Shown here: one piece after another, positions 36,075 through 44,460 of the stretch
Layout: each line of letters begins with the position of its first letter
Position numbering within the stretch: position 1 is the first letter of the stretch
Assembly (NCBI RefSeq): GCF_015548375.1
Contig: NZ_JADMWW010000006.1
Location: forward strand, 39,407 to 103,406
Direction of reading: 5' to 3'
DNA length: 64,000 bases
DNA from: Collinsella aerofaciens
GTDB taxonomy: Bacteria > Actinomycetota > Coriobacteriia > Coriobacteriales > Coriobacteriaceae
Program-made: the position numbers and the translations under genes
Notes under the pieces: model-generated
Databases searched by the model: none
Seen by the model: the letters and a program-made list of their open reading frames with translations, nothing else
What the model was told of the DNA's origin: nothing

Positions 36075-36122
36075 ATTAAAAATGGCGTCCATGCGTATGT
36101 ACGCGTGGACGCCATTTTTAAT
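36075..36122. terminator. Long perfect bidirectional terminator
   Basis: ATTAAAAATGGCGTCCA (36075-36091) pairs with TGGACGCCATTTTTAAT (36106-36122), giving a 17-bp perfect stem with A/T tracts on both sides. It overlaps the stop of the convergent esterase gene. The preceding 190 bp after the MetE-like gene hold no convincing gene. Confidence 0.85.
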
Positions 36123-36783
36123 GCGTCAGTATCCAGTGGATGCCGCGCGCCATGCGCAGGTCAGTTTGGGCAAAATGATTGCCGGGGTTGAGCTCCAGCG
36201 TTGTTGGGATGTCGCGCTCGATAAACAGCTTTTCCATCGCGCGCGTATCGTCGAGTACGTGCCGCATCATGCGGTTGGGCGTCTTGGTTTCCTTTTTACC
36301 GAGCGACAGATAGGCGGCGTCGGGCGTAGCCGTCATCGTGCGCTCGCGCGCGTAGTCGATAAAGCCGGGGAACCACAGCGACCCCGATGCACTCGCCACG
36401 CGCTCAAAGACATCTGTTTGCCAAAGTGCCCACAGTGCAAAAAGACCCGCCAACGAGTAGCCGGCAACGCCGCGCCAGGCGGGCGGTTGCGGGAGCGATG
36501 ATTCGGCCTGGGGGATTATCTGCTTCAACAACTCGTCAAGAAAACCAGCAGCCTGTCCGCCAAAGGGCCCGGCATCTCGTATAGTTCCGTCGCATTCCCA
36601 GGGGCTCAGCTCGCGATTCCAATCGAGCCCTCCAATGGCGACAAGGGTGAACGGCGGGCAGTCGAGCTCTCGGCAGCGCTCGTAGACTTCACTACCGTTG
36701 CCCATAACCACGGGGAGATAGATGACGGGCGCGCCTTCCGCACACTCTGAATAAACGGTTATCTGCTTATGATGCGCTTCCAA
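36118..36783 (-). CDS. Alpha/beta-hydrolase fold esterase-like protein
   Basis: The 221-aa protein resembles putative esterases of the enterochelin esterase/YbbA type. It has an early beta strand IYLPVVMGNG, the nucleophile elbow GYSLAG with S110, and a likely catalytic His in NPGNHFAQTD near residue 203. No signal peptide. The ester substrate is unknown. It stands alone, convergent with the MetE-like gene. Confidence 0.82.
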   Translation of the reverse strand: MEAHHKQITVYSECAEGAPVIYLPVVMGNGSEVYERCRELDCPPFTLVAIGGLDWNRELSPWECDGTIRDAGPFGGQAAGFLDELLKQIIPQAESSLPQPPAWRGVAGYSLAGLFALWALWQTDVFERVASASGSLWFPGFIDYARERTMTATPDAAYLSLGKKETKTPNRMMRHVLDDTRAMEKLFIERDIPTTLELNPGNHFAQTDLRMARGIHWILTH

Positions 36784-36859
36784 GGCAGGCTTCTCTCAGT
36801 GTTGTGATAATTGACAGCCTCAATTGTCGCACGCTGACACGGGGGCAGACGCTAAAAGA

Positions 36860-36894
36860 AAGGCGCGGAGCCGCTCGATGCGATTCCGCGCCTT
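36860..36894 (-). terminator. Rho-independent terminator of the NCS2 permease gene
   Basis: AAGGCGCGGA (36885-36894, minus strand) pairs with TCCGCGCCTT (36860-36869) and is followed by TTCTTTT on the minus strand. Confidence 0.8.
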
Positions 36895-36921
36895 GTTGTT
36901 TTGCTTTAGCAGACTATGCCG

Positions 36922-38232
36922 TTACGCCACGAAGAAGTAGACGAGGAAGGCGAGGGCTGCGATCCACATGAGCGGCTTGATCTTGGAGGCCTCGCCCTTA
37001 AAGAGCGCGACGACCACGTAGGCGATAAAGCCCAGGCCAATGCCGGCAGAGATGGAGTAGGTGAAGGGCACGCCGGCGACAATCATGAACGCCGGGAAAC
37101 CCTGCGACACGTCGGACCAGTCGATCTCGGAGGCCTCGCTCATCATGAGGTAGCCGACGTAGACCAGAGCACCGCAGGTGGCGGCGCTGGAAACGATGGT
37201 GACGATGGGGGAGAAGAACGCGGCGAGAATGAACAGCACGCCGGTGGTGACGGAGGTGAGGCCCGTGCGGCCACCGTCGGCAGCGCCAGAGGTGGACTCG
37301 ACGAAGGTGGTGATGGAGGAGACGCCCATGAAACCGCCCACAGCGGCGGCGGCGGAGTCGACGATCAGGATCTCCTTGATATTCTCGACGTTGCCGTCGT
37401 CGGTGAGGAACTCGCCCTGCTTGGCCACGGCCATCGCGGTGCCCATGGTGTCGAAGAAGTCACTCATGAGCAGCGAGAACGAGATGACGAGGAGCGTGGG
37501 GTCGGTAAGGACCTTGACGATGGCGGGCACGCCGCCGGCGTCGGCGATGGGGCCACCGATGCTCGAGAAGTCGAGCGGGGCGATGATACCGGTCGGAGCC
37601 TGGGTCACACCTAGGGGGATACCGGCGATGACGGCGACGACGATGCCGATGAGCAGCGAGCCGGGGACGTTGCGGCAGGCGAGGGCGACCGTCACCAGGA
37701 TGGAGATGATGCCGACGATGAAGGTGGGGGAGGTGATGTCGCCCAGACCGACGAGTGTACCGGCGCCAGCGGTGATAATGCCGGCATCGCACAGGCCAAT
37801 CATGGCGATGAACAGGCCCAGGCCCACCGAGATAGCGTGGCGCAGAACCACGGGGATGGCGTCCATGATGGCCTCGCGCAGGCCACAAAGCACGAGCAGC
37901 AAGATGACGATACCTTCGAGGAAGATGACGCTCATGGCCACGTGCCAGTCACCGCCGCAGACGGTGGTGGTGATTCCGGCGATCATCGCGTTGACGCCTA
38001 AGCCCGACGCGCAGGCGAGCGGGCGGTTGGCGAAGATGCCCATGCAGATGGTCATGATGCCGGCGCCCAGGCAGGTGGCGCAGGCGAGCGCTCCCGCATC
38101 GATGCCAGCGCCCGAGAGCACAGCGGGGTTGACGGCGATGATGTAGGCCATCGCCAGGAATGTTGTCAGTCCAGCGCGAAGTTCGGTCCCGATTGTGGAC
38201 TTGCGCTCGCTGACGTGAAATAGTTCGTCCAT
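36922..38232 (-). CDS. NCS2 (AzgA-like) purine permease
   Basis: The 436-aa protein has 12-14 TM segments. Its start, GTELRAGLTTFLAMAYIIAVNPAVLS, is the hallmark of the AzgA/PbuG subgroup of nucleobase transporters for hypoxanthine, guanine or adenine. The later motif SDFFDTMGTAMAVAKQGEF also fits that group. ATG 38232 (MDELFHV) follows AAGGAAAGGG; the in-frame start at 38289 is less likely. No purine riboswitch was seen upstream, and the gene stands alone. Confidence 0.92.
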   Translation of the reverse strand: MDELFHVSERKSTIGTELRAGLTTFLAMAYIIAVNPAVLSGAGIDAGALACATCLGAGIMTICMGIFANRPLACASGLGVNAMIAGITTTVCGGDWHVAMSVIFLEGIVILLLVLCGLREAIMDAIPVVLRHAISVGLGLFIAMIGLCDAGIITAGAGTLVGLGDITSPTFIVGIISILVTVALACRNVPGSLLIGIVVAVIAGIPLGVTQAPTGIIAPLDFSSIGGPIADAGGVPAIVKVLTDPTLLVISFSLLMSDFFDTMGTAMAVAKQGEFLTDDGNVENIKEILIVDSAAAAVGGFMGVSSITTFVESTSGAADGGRTGLTSVTTGVLFILAAFFSPIVTIVSSAATCGALVYVGYLMMSEASEIDWSDVSQGFPAFMIVAGVPFTYSISAGIGLGFIAYVVVALFKGEASKIKPLMWIAALAFLVYFFVA

Positions 38233-38425
38233 GCATACCCTTTCCTTGTTCGGCCCCGAGTTTAGGCCGATTGACACGAACTCACCCACTATAGCCCCTT
38301 TACGACGCTGTCGTTCCTCGCATGTTGATGTTCGGCGCTTTGTAGCAGACGGACGGTATTTTTCGCATGAGAATGTGTGGGTACCGTATACTTAAGCGGT
38401 TACAACGACCCCTATGGAGGAACGT

Positions 38426-38845
38426 ATGATTAAAGAGCTTTGCCACGACGAGGCTATCCTGTCCCAGCGTTGCGAGGTTGCGACTGTCGAGGACGAGTCG
38501 GTCGCTCAGGATCTGATTGATACCATCAAGTCGCTCGATGATGCCGGCTGCTTGGCTGCCAACCAGATCGGCGTCACCAAGAAGGTCTGCGTCTATCTGG
38601 ACGATGCCGGCGAGCCCCACGTGCTCTACAACCCCCGTCTGGTGTTTGGCCTGGGCGCCAGTAAGATGGAGGAGAGCTGCCTGACGCACGAGGAGGTCAC
38701 CAAGTCCACGCGCTATATCAAGTGCAAGGTTGCCTTTGACCAGATCGTCGACGGCAAGATGAAGGAGTGCCGCCGCGACTACGCGGGCTTTGAGGCACAG
38801 ATGATCCAGCATATGATCGATCACTGCCAAGGTAAACTTGTCTAG
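38426..38845 (+). CDS. Peptide deformylase-like protein with altered HExxH motif
   Basis: The 139-aa protein has the deformylase layout but departs at key points. Motif 1 is GCLAANQIG (41-49), motif 2 reads ESCLT (83-87) where EGCLS is usual, and motif 3 reads HMIDH (129-133) where HEIDH is usual. The metal ligands Cys86, His129 and His133 remain, but the catalytic glutamate is Met. Normal hydrolysis of N-formyl groups is therefore doubtful; it may be a binding or regulatory relative. ATG 38426 follows GGAGGAACGT. Compare the second paralogue at 46181-46591. Confidence 0.85.
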   Translation: MIKELCHDEAILSQRCEVATVEDESVAQDLIDTIKSLDDAGCLAANQIGVTKKVCVYLDDAGEPHVLYNPRLVFGLGASKMEESCLTHEEVTKSTRYIKCKVAFDQIVDGKMKECRRDYAGFEAQMIQHMIDHCQGKLV

Positions 38846-38976
38846 GGTGACTACAGCACCGCACTTCGTCTCTTTTGGTCCGGGCGTGACATTGTTGTCA
38901 TGTCCGGGCTTTTGTGTTTAGCGCCTTTTTGTTTGGTGACAATAACCTTAGCAAGAACGTAAGGCTGGGAGGCGCT

Positions 38977-39942
38977 ATGTGCACGAGCATTCGATTTACC
39001 GATAATTCTGGCCACATGTATCTGGGCCGCAACCTCGACTGGAGTTTTGACTACGGCCAACAGGTTCGCGTGATGCCACGCGGGTTTCACATTCCGTATT
39101 CGTTTATCGACGACACGACAGCGGCACACGCGGTGATCGGTATGTGCATCGATTACAAGAACTACCCTATGTTCTTCGACTGCGGCAACGATGCGGGGCT
39201 CGCCGTGGCGGGTCTCAATTTCCCGGGTTATGCCGAGTATGCCGAGGGCCCTGTCGACGGCAAGACCAATATCGCGGCCTATGAGTTTCCCCTGTGGGTG
39301 GCAGCGACGTTCTCGACGGTCGACGAGGTCGAGGCTGCGCTGCGCGATACGGTGATTGTCGCAAAATCTGCAGGAGAGGGGCTGGGCGTGTCGCTGCTCC
39401 ATTGGATTATCGGCGACAGCCAGCGTAGCATCGTGGTCGAGATGATGGCTGACGGCCTGCATGTATACGACGATCCGGTCGACACCCTTGCCAACCAGCC
39501 GACCTTCCCGTGGCACATGGAAAACCTGCGCACCTATATCACAGCCACAAGCGATTTTCCGCAGACGGCGACATGGCGTGGCGCCGAGCTCAAGCCCTAT
39601 GGCGCGGGTGCCGGCATGCGCGGTATTCCGGGTGACTGCTATTCGCCGAGCCGTTTTGTAAAGGCGGCGTACCTCAATGCCAATTACCCGCAAAAGGAGA
39701 GCGAAACCGAAAACGTCGTCCGCATGTTCCGTTCGCTCGAGGGCGTGGTGATGATCGAGGGAGCGTCCAGGATGGGCGATGGCAAGTTCGAGAAGACTAT
39801 CTATACCGGATGCTTTAGCGCGCGCACGGGCAATTATTACTACGCGATGTATGGGGATCCGTCGATTCGCTACGTGAGCCTGATGGATGCCGAGGGCGCG
39901 AGCCCCGATAGGCTCGTGGTTCCCGAGCCGCGTCGTTCGTAG
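38977..39942 (+). CDS. bsh: Bile salt hydrolase (choloylglycine hydrolase family)
   Basis: The 321-aa Ntn-hydrolase removes the taurine or glycine from conjugated bile acids. After loss of Met1, C2 (MCTSIRF) is the nucleophile. R18 and D21 (GRNLDWS), N173 (ANQPTFPWH) and R226 (YSPSRFVKA) correspond to the conserved catalytic set of BSH enzymes. ATG 38977 follows GGGAGGCGCT and is required for the N-terminal Cys; the frame-open ATG at 38914 would bury it. It is a cytoplasmic enzyme in gut bacteria. Penicillin V acylases are the sister group, but PWH context and overall motifs favour BSH. Confidence 0.88.
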   Translation: MCTSIRFTDNSGHMYLGRNLDWSFDYGQQVRVMPRGFHIPYSFIDDTTAAHAVIGMCIDYKNYPMFFDCGNDAGLAVAGLNFPGYAEYAEGPVDGKTNIAAYEFPLWVAATFSTVDEVEAALRDTVIVAKSAGEGLGVSLLHWIIGDSQRSIVVEMMADGLHVYDDPVDTLANQPTFPWHMENLRTYITATSDFPQTATWRGAELKPYGAGAGMRGIPGDCYSPSRFVKAAYLNANYPQKESETENVVRMFRSLEGVVMIEGASRMGDGKFEKTIYTGCFSARTGNYYYAMYGDPSIRYVSLMDAEGASPDRLVVPEPRRS

Positions 39943-39967
39943 CCGTTAGCTTTACTGCAATGCAAAT

Positions 39968-39999
39968 CGGCCCTGCGTCTCCCGTGAGATGCAGGGCCG
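39968..39999. terminator. Bidirectional hairpin terminator between bsh and kup
   Basis: CGGCCCTGC (39968-39976) pairs with GCAGGGCCG (39991-39999), with an extra TCTC/GAGA inner pairing. It lies between two convergent genes. Confidence 0.7.
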
Positions 40000-40021
40000 C
40001 TGTCGTTGATTTGTGACGTCG

Positions 40022-42271
40022 CTAGAAGTTGGCATCGTTGAGCTGTTCGCTCTCGAGGCCGTCGAGCTGTTGCTGTTCGGGCATATCGGCGACGCTCTCG
40101 AGCAACTCGGTGGGATCGACGTTCATGTCCCTACCGGCTTCGTTGCCGTTGACCAAGTCGTCCGAGAAGATGTCGACTTCCATTTCCTCGGCCTCTTCGA
40201 TCTGAACCTCGAGCGGCACCTGGGTGCGCACGAGCTTAACGGCCGGGCGCATGCGGGCAAACAGCGGCACGTACTCGATGATGATGGCCGAGTTCTCAAG
40301 ACCGTACCAGCGTGCCGGGCTTCCGCAGGCGCGGCGGACGGCGTACTTGATGGCCATCACGCGGTGGTCATTGCGGTTGATGTCCGTTTCGGGGGCAAGC
40401 ATCTTGCGCAGCATGCAAAAGCGGAAATCGCCCACGTTGCCGCGCGTCTCGTAGATGGAGTAGGTGTGATGTTGCGGCGGCAGCTCGCCCGATGCCATCA
40501 AGTCGCCGACGATCTGACGCAGATAGGCGTTGACGCGCTGGTTGACCTTAAAGCCCAGGTCCAGGCGCACGCGGAACAAAAAGTCCGTGCCAAAGGTCTC
40601 GACGGAATACTCGTGCGTATAGGGTTCGTCGGTAACGTGCACGTTGATGAACCAATATGCCTTGGCGCGCTTGGGATGCTTGTCCAGGATGGAATAGAGC
40701 ACGTCGCGGTCGAGCGTGAGCGGATCGGGGCTGTTGGTGAGGAACACCAGATTGTCGGCGAGCACGGGGTAGGTCTCGTCGTTGCGCAGGCGGTTGAGCT
40801 GATCGATGTACTTGGAGACGGGCAGCAGGATCGTTTGCGTGCGCTCGATGGCGGTGCCACGACGCCACACGTACATAAGGCCAAACAGCAGTGCGGCCAG
40901 GAAGATCATCACATAGCCGCCGTCAAAGAACATAGTGAGGCACGAGGCAAAGAAGCACAGCTCGATGGCGCCAAAAAGCAGGGCGAAGACGCAGGCGCCC
41001 AGTCTGTGCTTGAGAATGCCGGCGATATAGCTCGTCAAAAGCGTGGTGGTCATAAGCATGGTCACGGTAATGGCGAGGCCGTAGGCACTCTCCATGCGCT
41101 CGGAGTTTTGGAACAGCAGCACGATGAAGATGCAGCCGACCCACATGATGTTATTGACGAGCGGAATATAGAGCTGGCCCTTGGTGTCGCTGGGGTAGTG
41201 GATGCGCAGGTGCGGCATAAGGTTGAGGCGCGTTGCCTCCGAAACCAACGAGAACGAGCCGGTGATGAGCGCCTGCGAGGCAATGATGGCCGCCACGGCC
41301 GAAAGCACGATGGCAAAGGGGCGCAGGGGTTCAGGGAGCATCATATAGAACGGGTTGACGATATCCATCGCGAGCATCTGGGGATTGGAATTGTTTGCGA
41401 GCAGCCAAGCGCCTTGACCCAGATAGTTGAGGATAAGGGCCGCCTTAACAAACGGCCAGGATGCATAGATGTTGGCCTTGCCAACGTGGCCCATGTCCGA
41501 GTAGAGGGCCTCGGCGCCGGTCGTCGACAGAAAGACAAAGCCGAGCACCATAATGCCCGAGTGGTTGATGGGCGAGAACAGGAACATGATGCCGCGGATG
41601 GGGTTGAGCGCGCGCAAGATGGACAGGTTGCCGAGCATGTTGAACAGGCCGGCGCCTGCCAGGAACAGGAACCATAGTGTCATGAGCGGGCCGAACAGCT
41701 TGCCGATCGACGAGGTACCGGCGCGCTGCATGGCAAACAGGCCGCAGATAATGATGATGGTGATGATGATGACGTTGGTTTGGCCGTCGCCCAGCAACGC
41801 ATGGCCCCATTCGATGGTGCGCAGACCCTCGATGGCTGTGGTGACCGTGACAGCGGGGGTGAGGATGCCGTCGGCGAGCAGCGCCGCACCGCCGATCATG
41901 GCGGGGAGAATCAGCCACGGTGCCACCTTGCGCACCAGGCTAAACAGGGCGAAGATGCCGCCTTCGTTGTGGTTGTCGGCCTTCATGGCGATTACCACGT
42001 ACTTGACCGTGGTCACGAGCGTCATGGTCCAGATGACGAGCGAAAGCGCGCCCAGGATCATGTCCTCGCTGACGGTACCGATGCCGCCGTTGTTGGCGAC
42101 GATTGATTTCATGGTGTACATGGGGCTCGTGCCGATGTCGCCATAGACGACGCCGAGCGTTACGAGCAGCATGCCAGCGGAGAGGGGGATGGCTCCGTGC
42201 CCGCCTTGCCCGCGCTGGTCTTGGAGGTTTGCCTCCAGTTTGTTGTGTGCCACGAGGACTCCCTTAGACAT
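40022..42271 (-). CDS. kup: KUP/HAK/KT family potassium transporter
   Basis: The 749-aa protein has the Kup start LGVVYGDIGTSPMYTMKSI and 12 TM segments to about residue 470, followed by a long cytoplasmic C-terminal domain (about 480-749) ending in an acidic tail. KUP carriers are H+/K+ symporters; some bind c-di-AMP. Length is somewhat above the E. coli protein (622 aa) because of the C-terminal acidic extension (EEMEVDIFSDD and following). No ydaO-type riboswitch was recognised upstream. It is a single gene. Confidence 0.93.
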   Translation of the reverse strand: MSKGVLVAHNKLEANLQDQRGQGGHGAIPLSAGMLLVTLGVVYGDIGTSPMYTMKSIVANNGGIGTVSEDMILGALSLVIWTMTLVTTVKYVVIAMKADNHNEGGIFALFSLVRKVAPWLILPAMIGGAALLADGILTPAVTVTTAIEGLRTIEWGHALLGDGQTNVIIITIIIICGLFAMQRAGTSSIGKLFGPLMTLWFLFLAGAGLFNMLGNLSILRALNPIRGIMFLFSPINHSGIMVLGFVFLSTTGAEALYSDMGHVGKANIYASWPFVKAALILNYLGQGAWLLANNSNPQMLAMDIVNPFYMMLPEPLRPFAIVLSAVAAIIASQALITGSFSLVSEATRLNLMPHLRIHYPSDTKGQLYIPLVNNIMWVGCIFIVLLFQNSERMESAYGLAITVTMLMTTTLLTSYIAGILKHRLGACVFALLFGAIELCFFASCLTMFFDGGYVMIFLAALLFGLMYVWRRGTAIERTQTILLPVSKYIDQLNRLRNDETYPVLADNLVFLTNSPDPLTLDRDVLYSILDKHPKRAKAYWFINVHVTDEPYTHEYSVETFGTDFLFRVRLDLGFKVNQRVNAYLRQIVGDLMASGELPPQHHTYSIYETRGNVGDFRFCMLRKMLAPETDINRNDHRVMAIKYAVRRACGSPARWYGLENSAIIIEYVPLFARMRPAVKLVRTQVPLEVQIEEAEEMEVDIFSDDLVNGNEAGRDMNVDPTELLESVADMPEQQQLDGLESEQLNDANF

Positions 42272-42352
42272 CCGGTTATCTGTCTAGGACAAAAAACTTT
42301 ATGCCGTCTTTATACATACAAGAGCAGTTTGGCACATCGGGTTATTTTAGAC

Positions 42353-42376
42353 AATAATCCTCAGCTGGGGATTATT
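42353..42376 (-). terminator. Short hairpin between an EamA gene and kup
   Basis: AATAATCC (42353-42360) pairs with GGATTATT (42369-42376). It lies 35 bp past the EamA stop on the minus strand, with a weak T-rich tail, and upstream of kup. Confidence 0.5.
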
Positions 42377-42410
42377 TATCTACCCAGGTAGCATTTCAAA
42401 GCAGGGGCTT

Positions 42411-43322
42411 TTAAGCACGTACTGTCTGGGCGATGCCAGCCTTGGCGTTTGCGCGTTTGCCAGCGAGTTCGCAAAAAACCGCGCCGCCGATGATAAGCGC
42501 GGCGCCCATCAGGCGGACCGGTGTTATGGCTTCGCCCAAAAGGACGGCCGAGAACACGACGGCCGAAAGCGGCTCGAGGTAGCCGACGACCGCGACGGTC
42601 TGGACGGGCAGCTTGGCGACGGCACTAAAGTAGAGCAGGCAACCGATGCCGGTGTTGACGACGCCGAGCATGACGACGGTGCGCCAATCGATGCCTGCGG
42701 CGATGTCGGGGGAGAAAAACGAGGGAGCGCCTTGGGTGACGAGCGTAAGGACCAGCGCGGTCACAAAGGCGGCGCTCACCTGGAGCGCGGAGTTCTCGAG
42801 ACCCTCGATGTGCGGCGCACCCTTGCTAGCGATGACCATCAGCGCATAGCAAAATGCCGAGGCGATGCCGCAGACGATGCCCGCAATGGGCATGTTGCCG
42901 CCGAGACCTTGCGCTGCAATGAGAAAAGCGCCGCAGGCGACGGCGATAAAGCCGGCGATTTTGCTGCCGGTCAGTTTTTCGCCAAAGATAAACGGCGAGA
43001 GCGCCATGACGATGATGGGGCCGCAGTAGTACAGCAGCGAGGATACGCCGACGCCGATCGTCTGGTAGGCGCGGAACAGAAAAATCCAGCTGGCGCCCAG
43101 CGCGGCTCCCGAAAGGAGGAGGGCTGCGGCTTCGCGGGGGCGAGATGGCGCCTGCAACTTATGGCGTTGGGTGATGGCGAGAATGGTGACAAGCGAGAGT
43201 GCGCCCAAAAACGTACGCAGTAGCACGATATCCGAGCTCGGCAGCGCGATGGCAGCGGCGATAATGCCGTTGGAGCCAAACAATAGCAATGCTGCTAAGT
43301 ACGTAAACAGTCCGTTGTTCAT
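42411..43322 (-). CDS. EamA (DMT) family transporter
   Basis: The 303-aa protein has ten TM segments in two EamA repeats (about 5-140 and 150-285) and a short charged tail. It begins YLAALLLFGSNGIIAAAIAL, a typical first DMT helix, and has EPLSAVVFSAVLLGE in the second repeat, a conserved EamA element. It is divergent from a LysR gene at 43441, which is likely its regulator. Substrate unknown. It is distinct in sequence from the EamA proteins at 4267 and 11462. Confidence 0.88.
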   Translation of the reverse strand: MNNGLFTYLAALLLFGSNGIIAAAIALPSSDIVLLRTFLGALSLVTILAITQRHKLQAPSRPREAAALLLSGAALGASWIFLFRAYQTIGVGVSSLLYYCGPIIVMALSPFIFGEKLTGSKIAGFIAVACGAFLIAAQGLGGNMPIAGIVCGIASAFCYALMVIASKGAPHIEGLENSALQVSAAFVTALVLTLVTQGAPSFFSPDIAAGIDWRTVVMLGVVNTGIGCLLYFSAVAKLPVQTVAVVGYLEPLSAVVFSAVLLGEAITPVRLMGAALIIGGAVFCELAGKRANAKAGIAQTVRA

Positions 43323-43440
43323 GCGCTGACATCCCCTCTATATCCGAGCATCTTCACTATGGTTGAACTGGCTTTAGAAGAAAAGCGAATATAATGCATG
43401 GCTAACATGACAAAAACTCATGCAAAGATGGAGGGGTGCC

Positions 43441-44298
43441 GTGGAAACGAATATTCAAAAGATGCAGGTGCTGCTCGAGACCGTGCGCGCCGGCAGTTTT
43501 ACGCGCGCCGCCGAGCGGCTGAGCTATTCGCAGTCGGGCGTGAGCCGTATGGTGGCCGATCTTGAGGCCGATTGGGGCTTTAAGGTGCTCGACCGCAGTC
43601 GCGAGGGCGTAGTGCTTTCTGCTGACGGGCGGCAAGTTATGCCGGCGGTCGAGGCGTTATGCGAGGAATTTGTTCGTTTGCAGCGACGGGTGGATGAGAT
43701 GCGTGGGCTCATGCGCGGCAAAATCTGCATCGGTACGTTTTCGAGTGTGGCGACCCACGTGCTGCCGCCGGTGATTGCGCGCTTTCGCGCCGATCACCCG
43801 GACGTCGATTATGAGTTGCTGATGGGTGATTACTCAGAGATTGAACAATGGGTGGCGGAAGGGCGCTGCGATCTGGGCTTTATCCCGCGTGAGCCCCGAG
43901 AAAACGGCATGACATCGCGGTCTTTGGTGCGCGACGAGTTGATGGCAGTAGTGCCGGCAGACTCTTTGCTTGCCACGGCGGAGGTCGTTTCTCTTGTCGA
44001 TTTAGCCAACGAGCAGTTTATTCTGCTAGAACGCGGCACCGATGACGAGATTACGCCGCTGTTCCGTCGGGCGGGACTGACGGTGTGCTCCAAGCTGTCG
44101 ACCTGGGATGACTATGCGATTATGGCCATGGTCGAGGACGGCCTGGGCGTGAGCATTCTTCCCGCGCTCATCTTGCGCCGCTGTCAGTTCGATGTTGCCG
44201 TGCGCCCGCTCGAGGGACATCCCCATCGGCAGATCAATGCGATATATCGCACGGCTGACGTTTCGCTTGCCGCTGCTCGATTCCTTGAATACCTCTAA
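43441..44298 (+). CDS. LysR family transcriptional regulator
   Basis: The 285-aa protein has an N-terminal HTH (VRAGSFTRAAERLSYSQSGV) and a LysR effector domain. The start is GTG 43441, 6-7 nt after GGAGGGG. It is divergent from the EamA transporter. Its C-terminal part shares DDYAIMAMVEDGLGVSIL with the LysR at 12523, which is also paired with an EamA transporter, so the two LysR/EamA pairs may be paralogous modules. Confidence 0.9.
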   Translation: METNIQKMQVLLETVRAGSFTRAAERLSYSQSGVSRMVADLEADWGFKVLDRSREGVVLSADGRQVMPAVEALCEEFVRLQRRVDEMRGLMRGKICIGTFSSVATHVLPPVIARFRADHPDVDYELLMGDYSEIEQWVAEGRCDLGFIPREPRENGMTSRSLVRDELMAVVPADSLLATAEVVSLVDLANEQFILLERGTDDEITPLFRRAGLTVCSKLSTWDDYAIMAMVEDGLGVSILPALILRRCQFDVAVRPLEGHPHRQINAIYRTADVSLAAARFLEYL

Positions 44299-44358
44299 AC
44301 GTGTGCACGTCATTGTCCGCTTTGGGCAAATCTCGGAGTTCGGTACGTTTTCTTATGA

Positions 44359-44439
44359 AATTGAACTTTCGAATGAGGTACGGCGCTATACTGCTGCCTA
44401 AATTGAACTCAGGTTCAATTCGTGTTCTATAAATTGAAC
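44359..44439 (+). promoter_or_regulatory. Iterated AATTGAAC operator upstream of the XRE-AlaA fusion
   Basis: AATTGAAC occurs at 44359-44366, 44401-44408 and 44432-44439, and its inverse GTTCAATT at 44413-44420. The second copy and the inverse form a perfect 8-4-8 palindrome. The array ends 21 bp before the start codon, so the HTH protein it precedes may regulate itself; that link is inference. Confidence 0.65.
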
Positions 44440-44460
44440 TTTGCCAGCAAGGAGGTTCCT

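Noticed and set aside
42272..42410. c-di-AMP (ydaO) riboswitch upstream of kup
   Set aside because: Expected conserved blocks are absent; only a short hairpin is seen.
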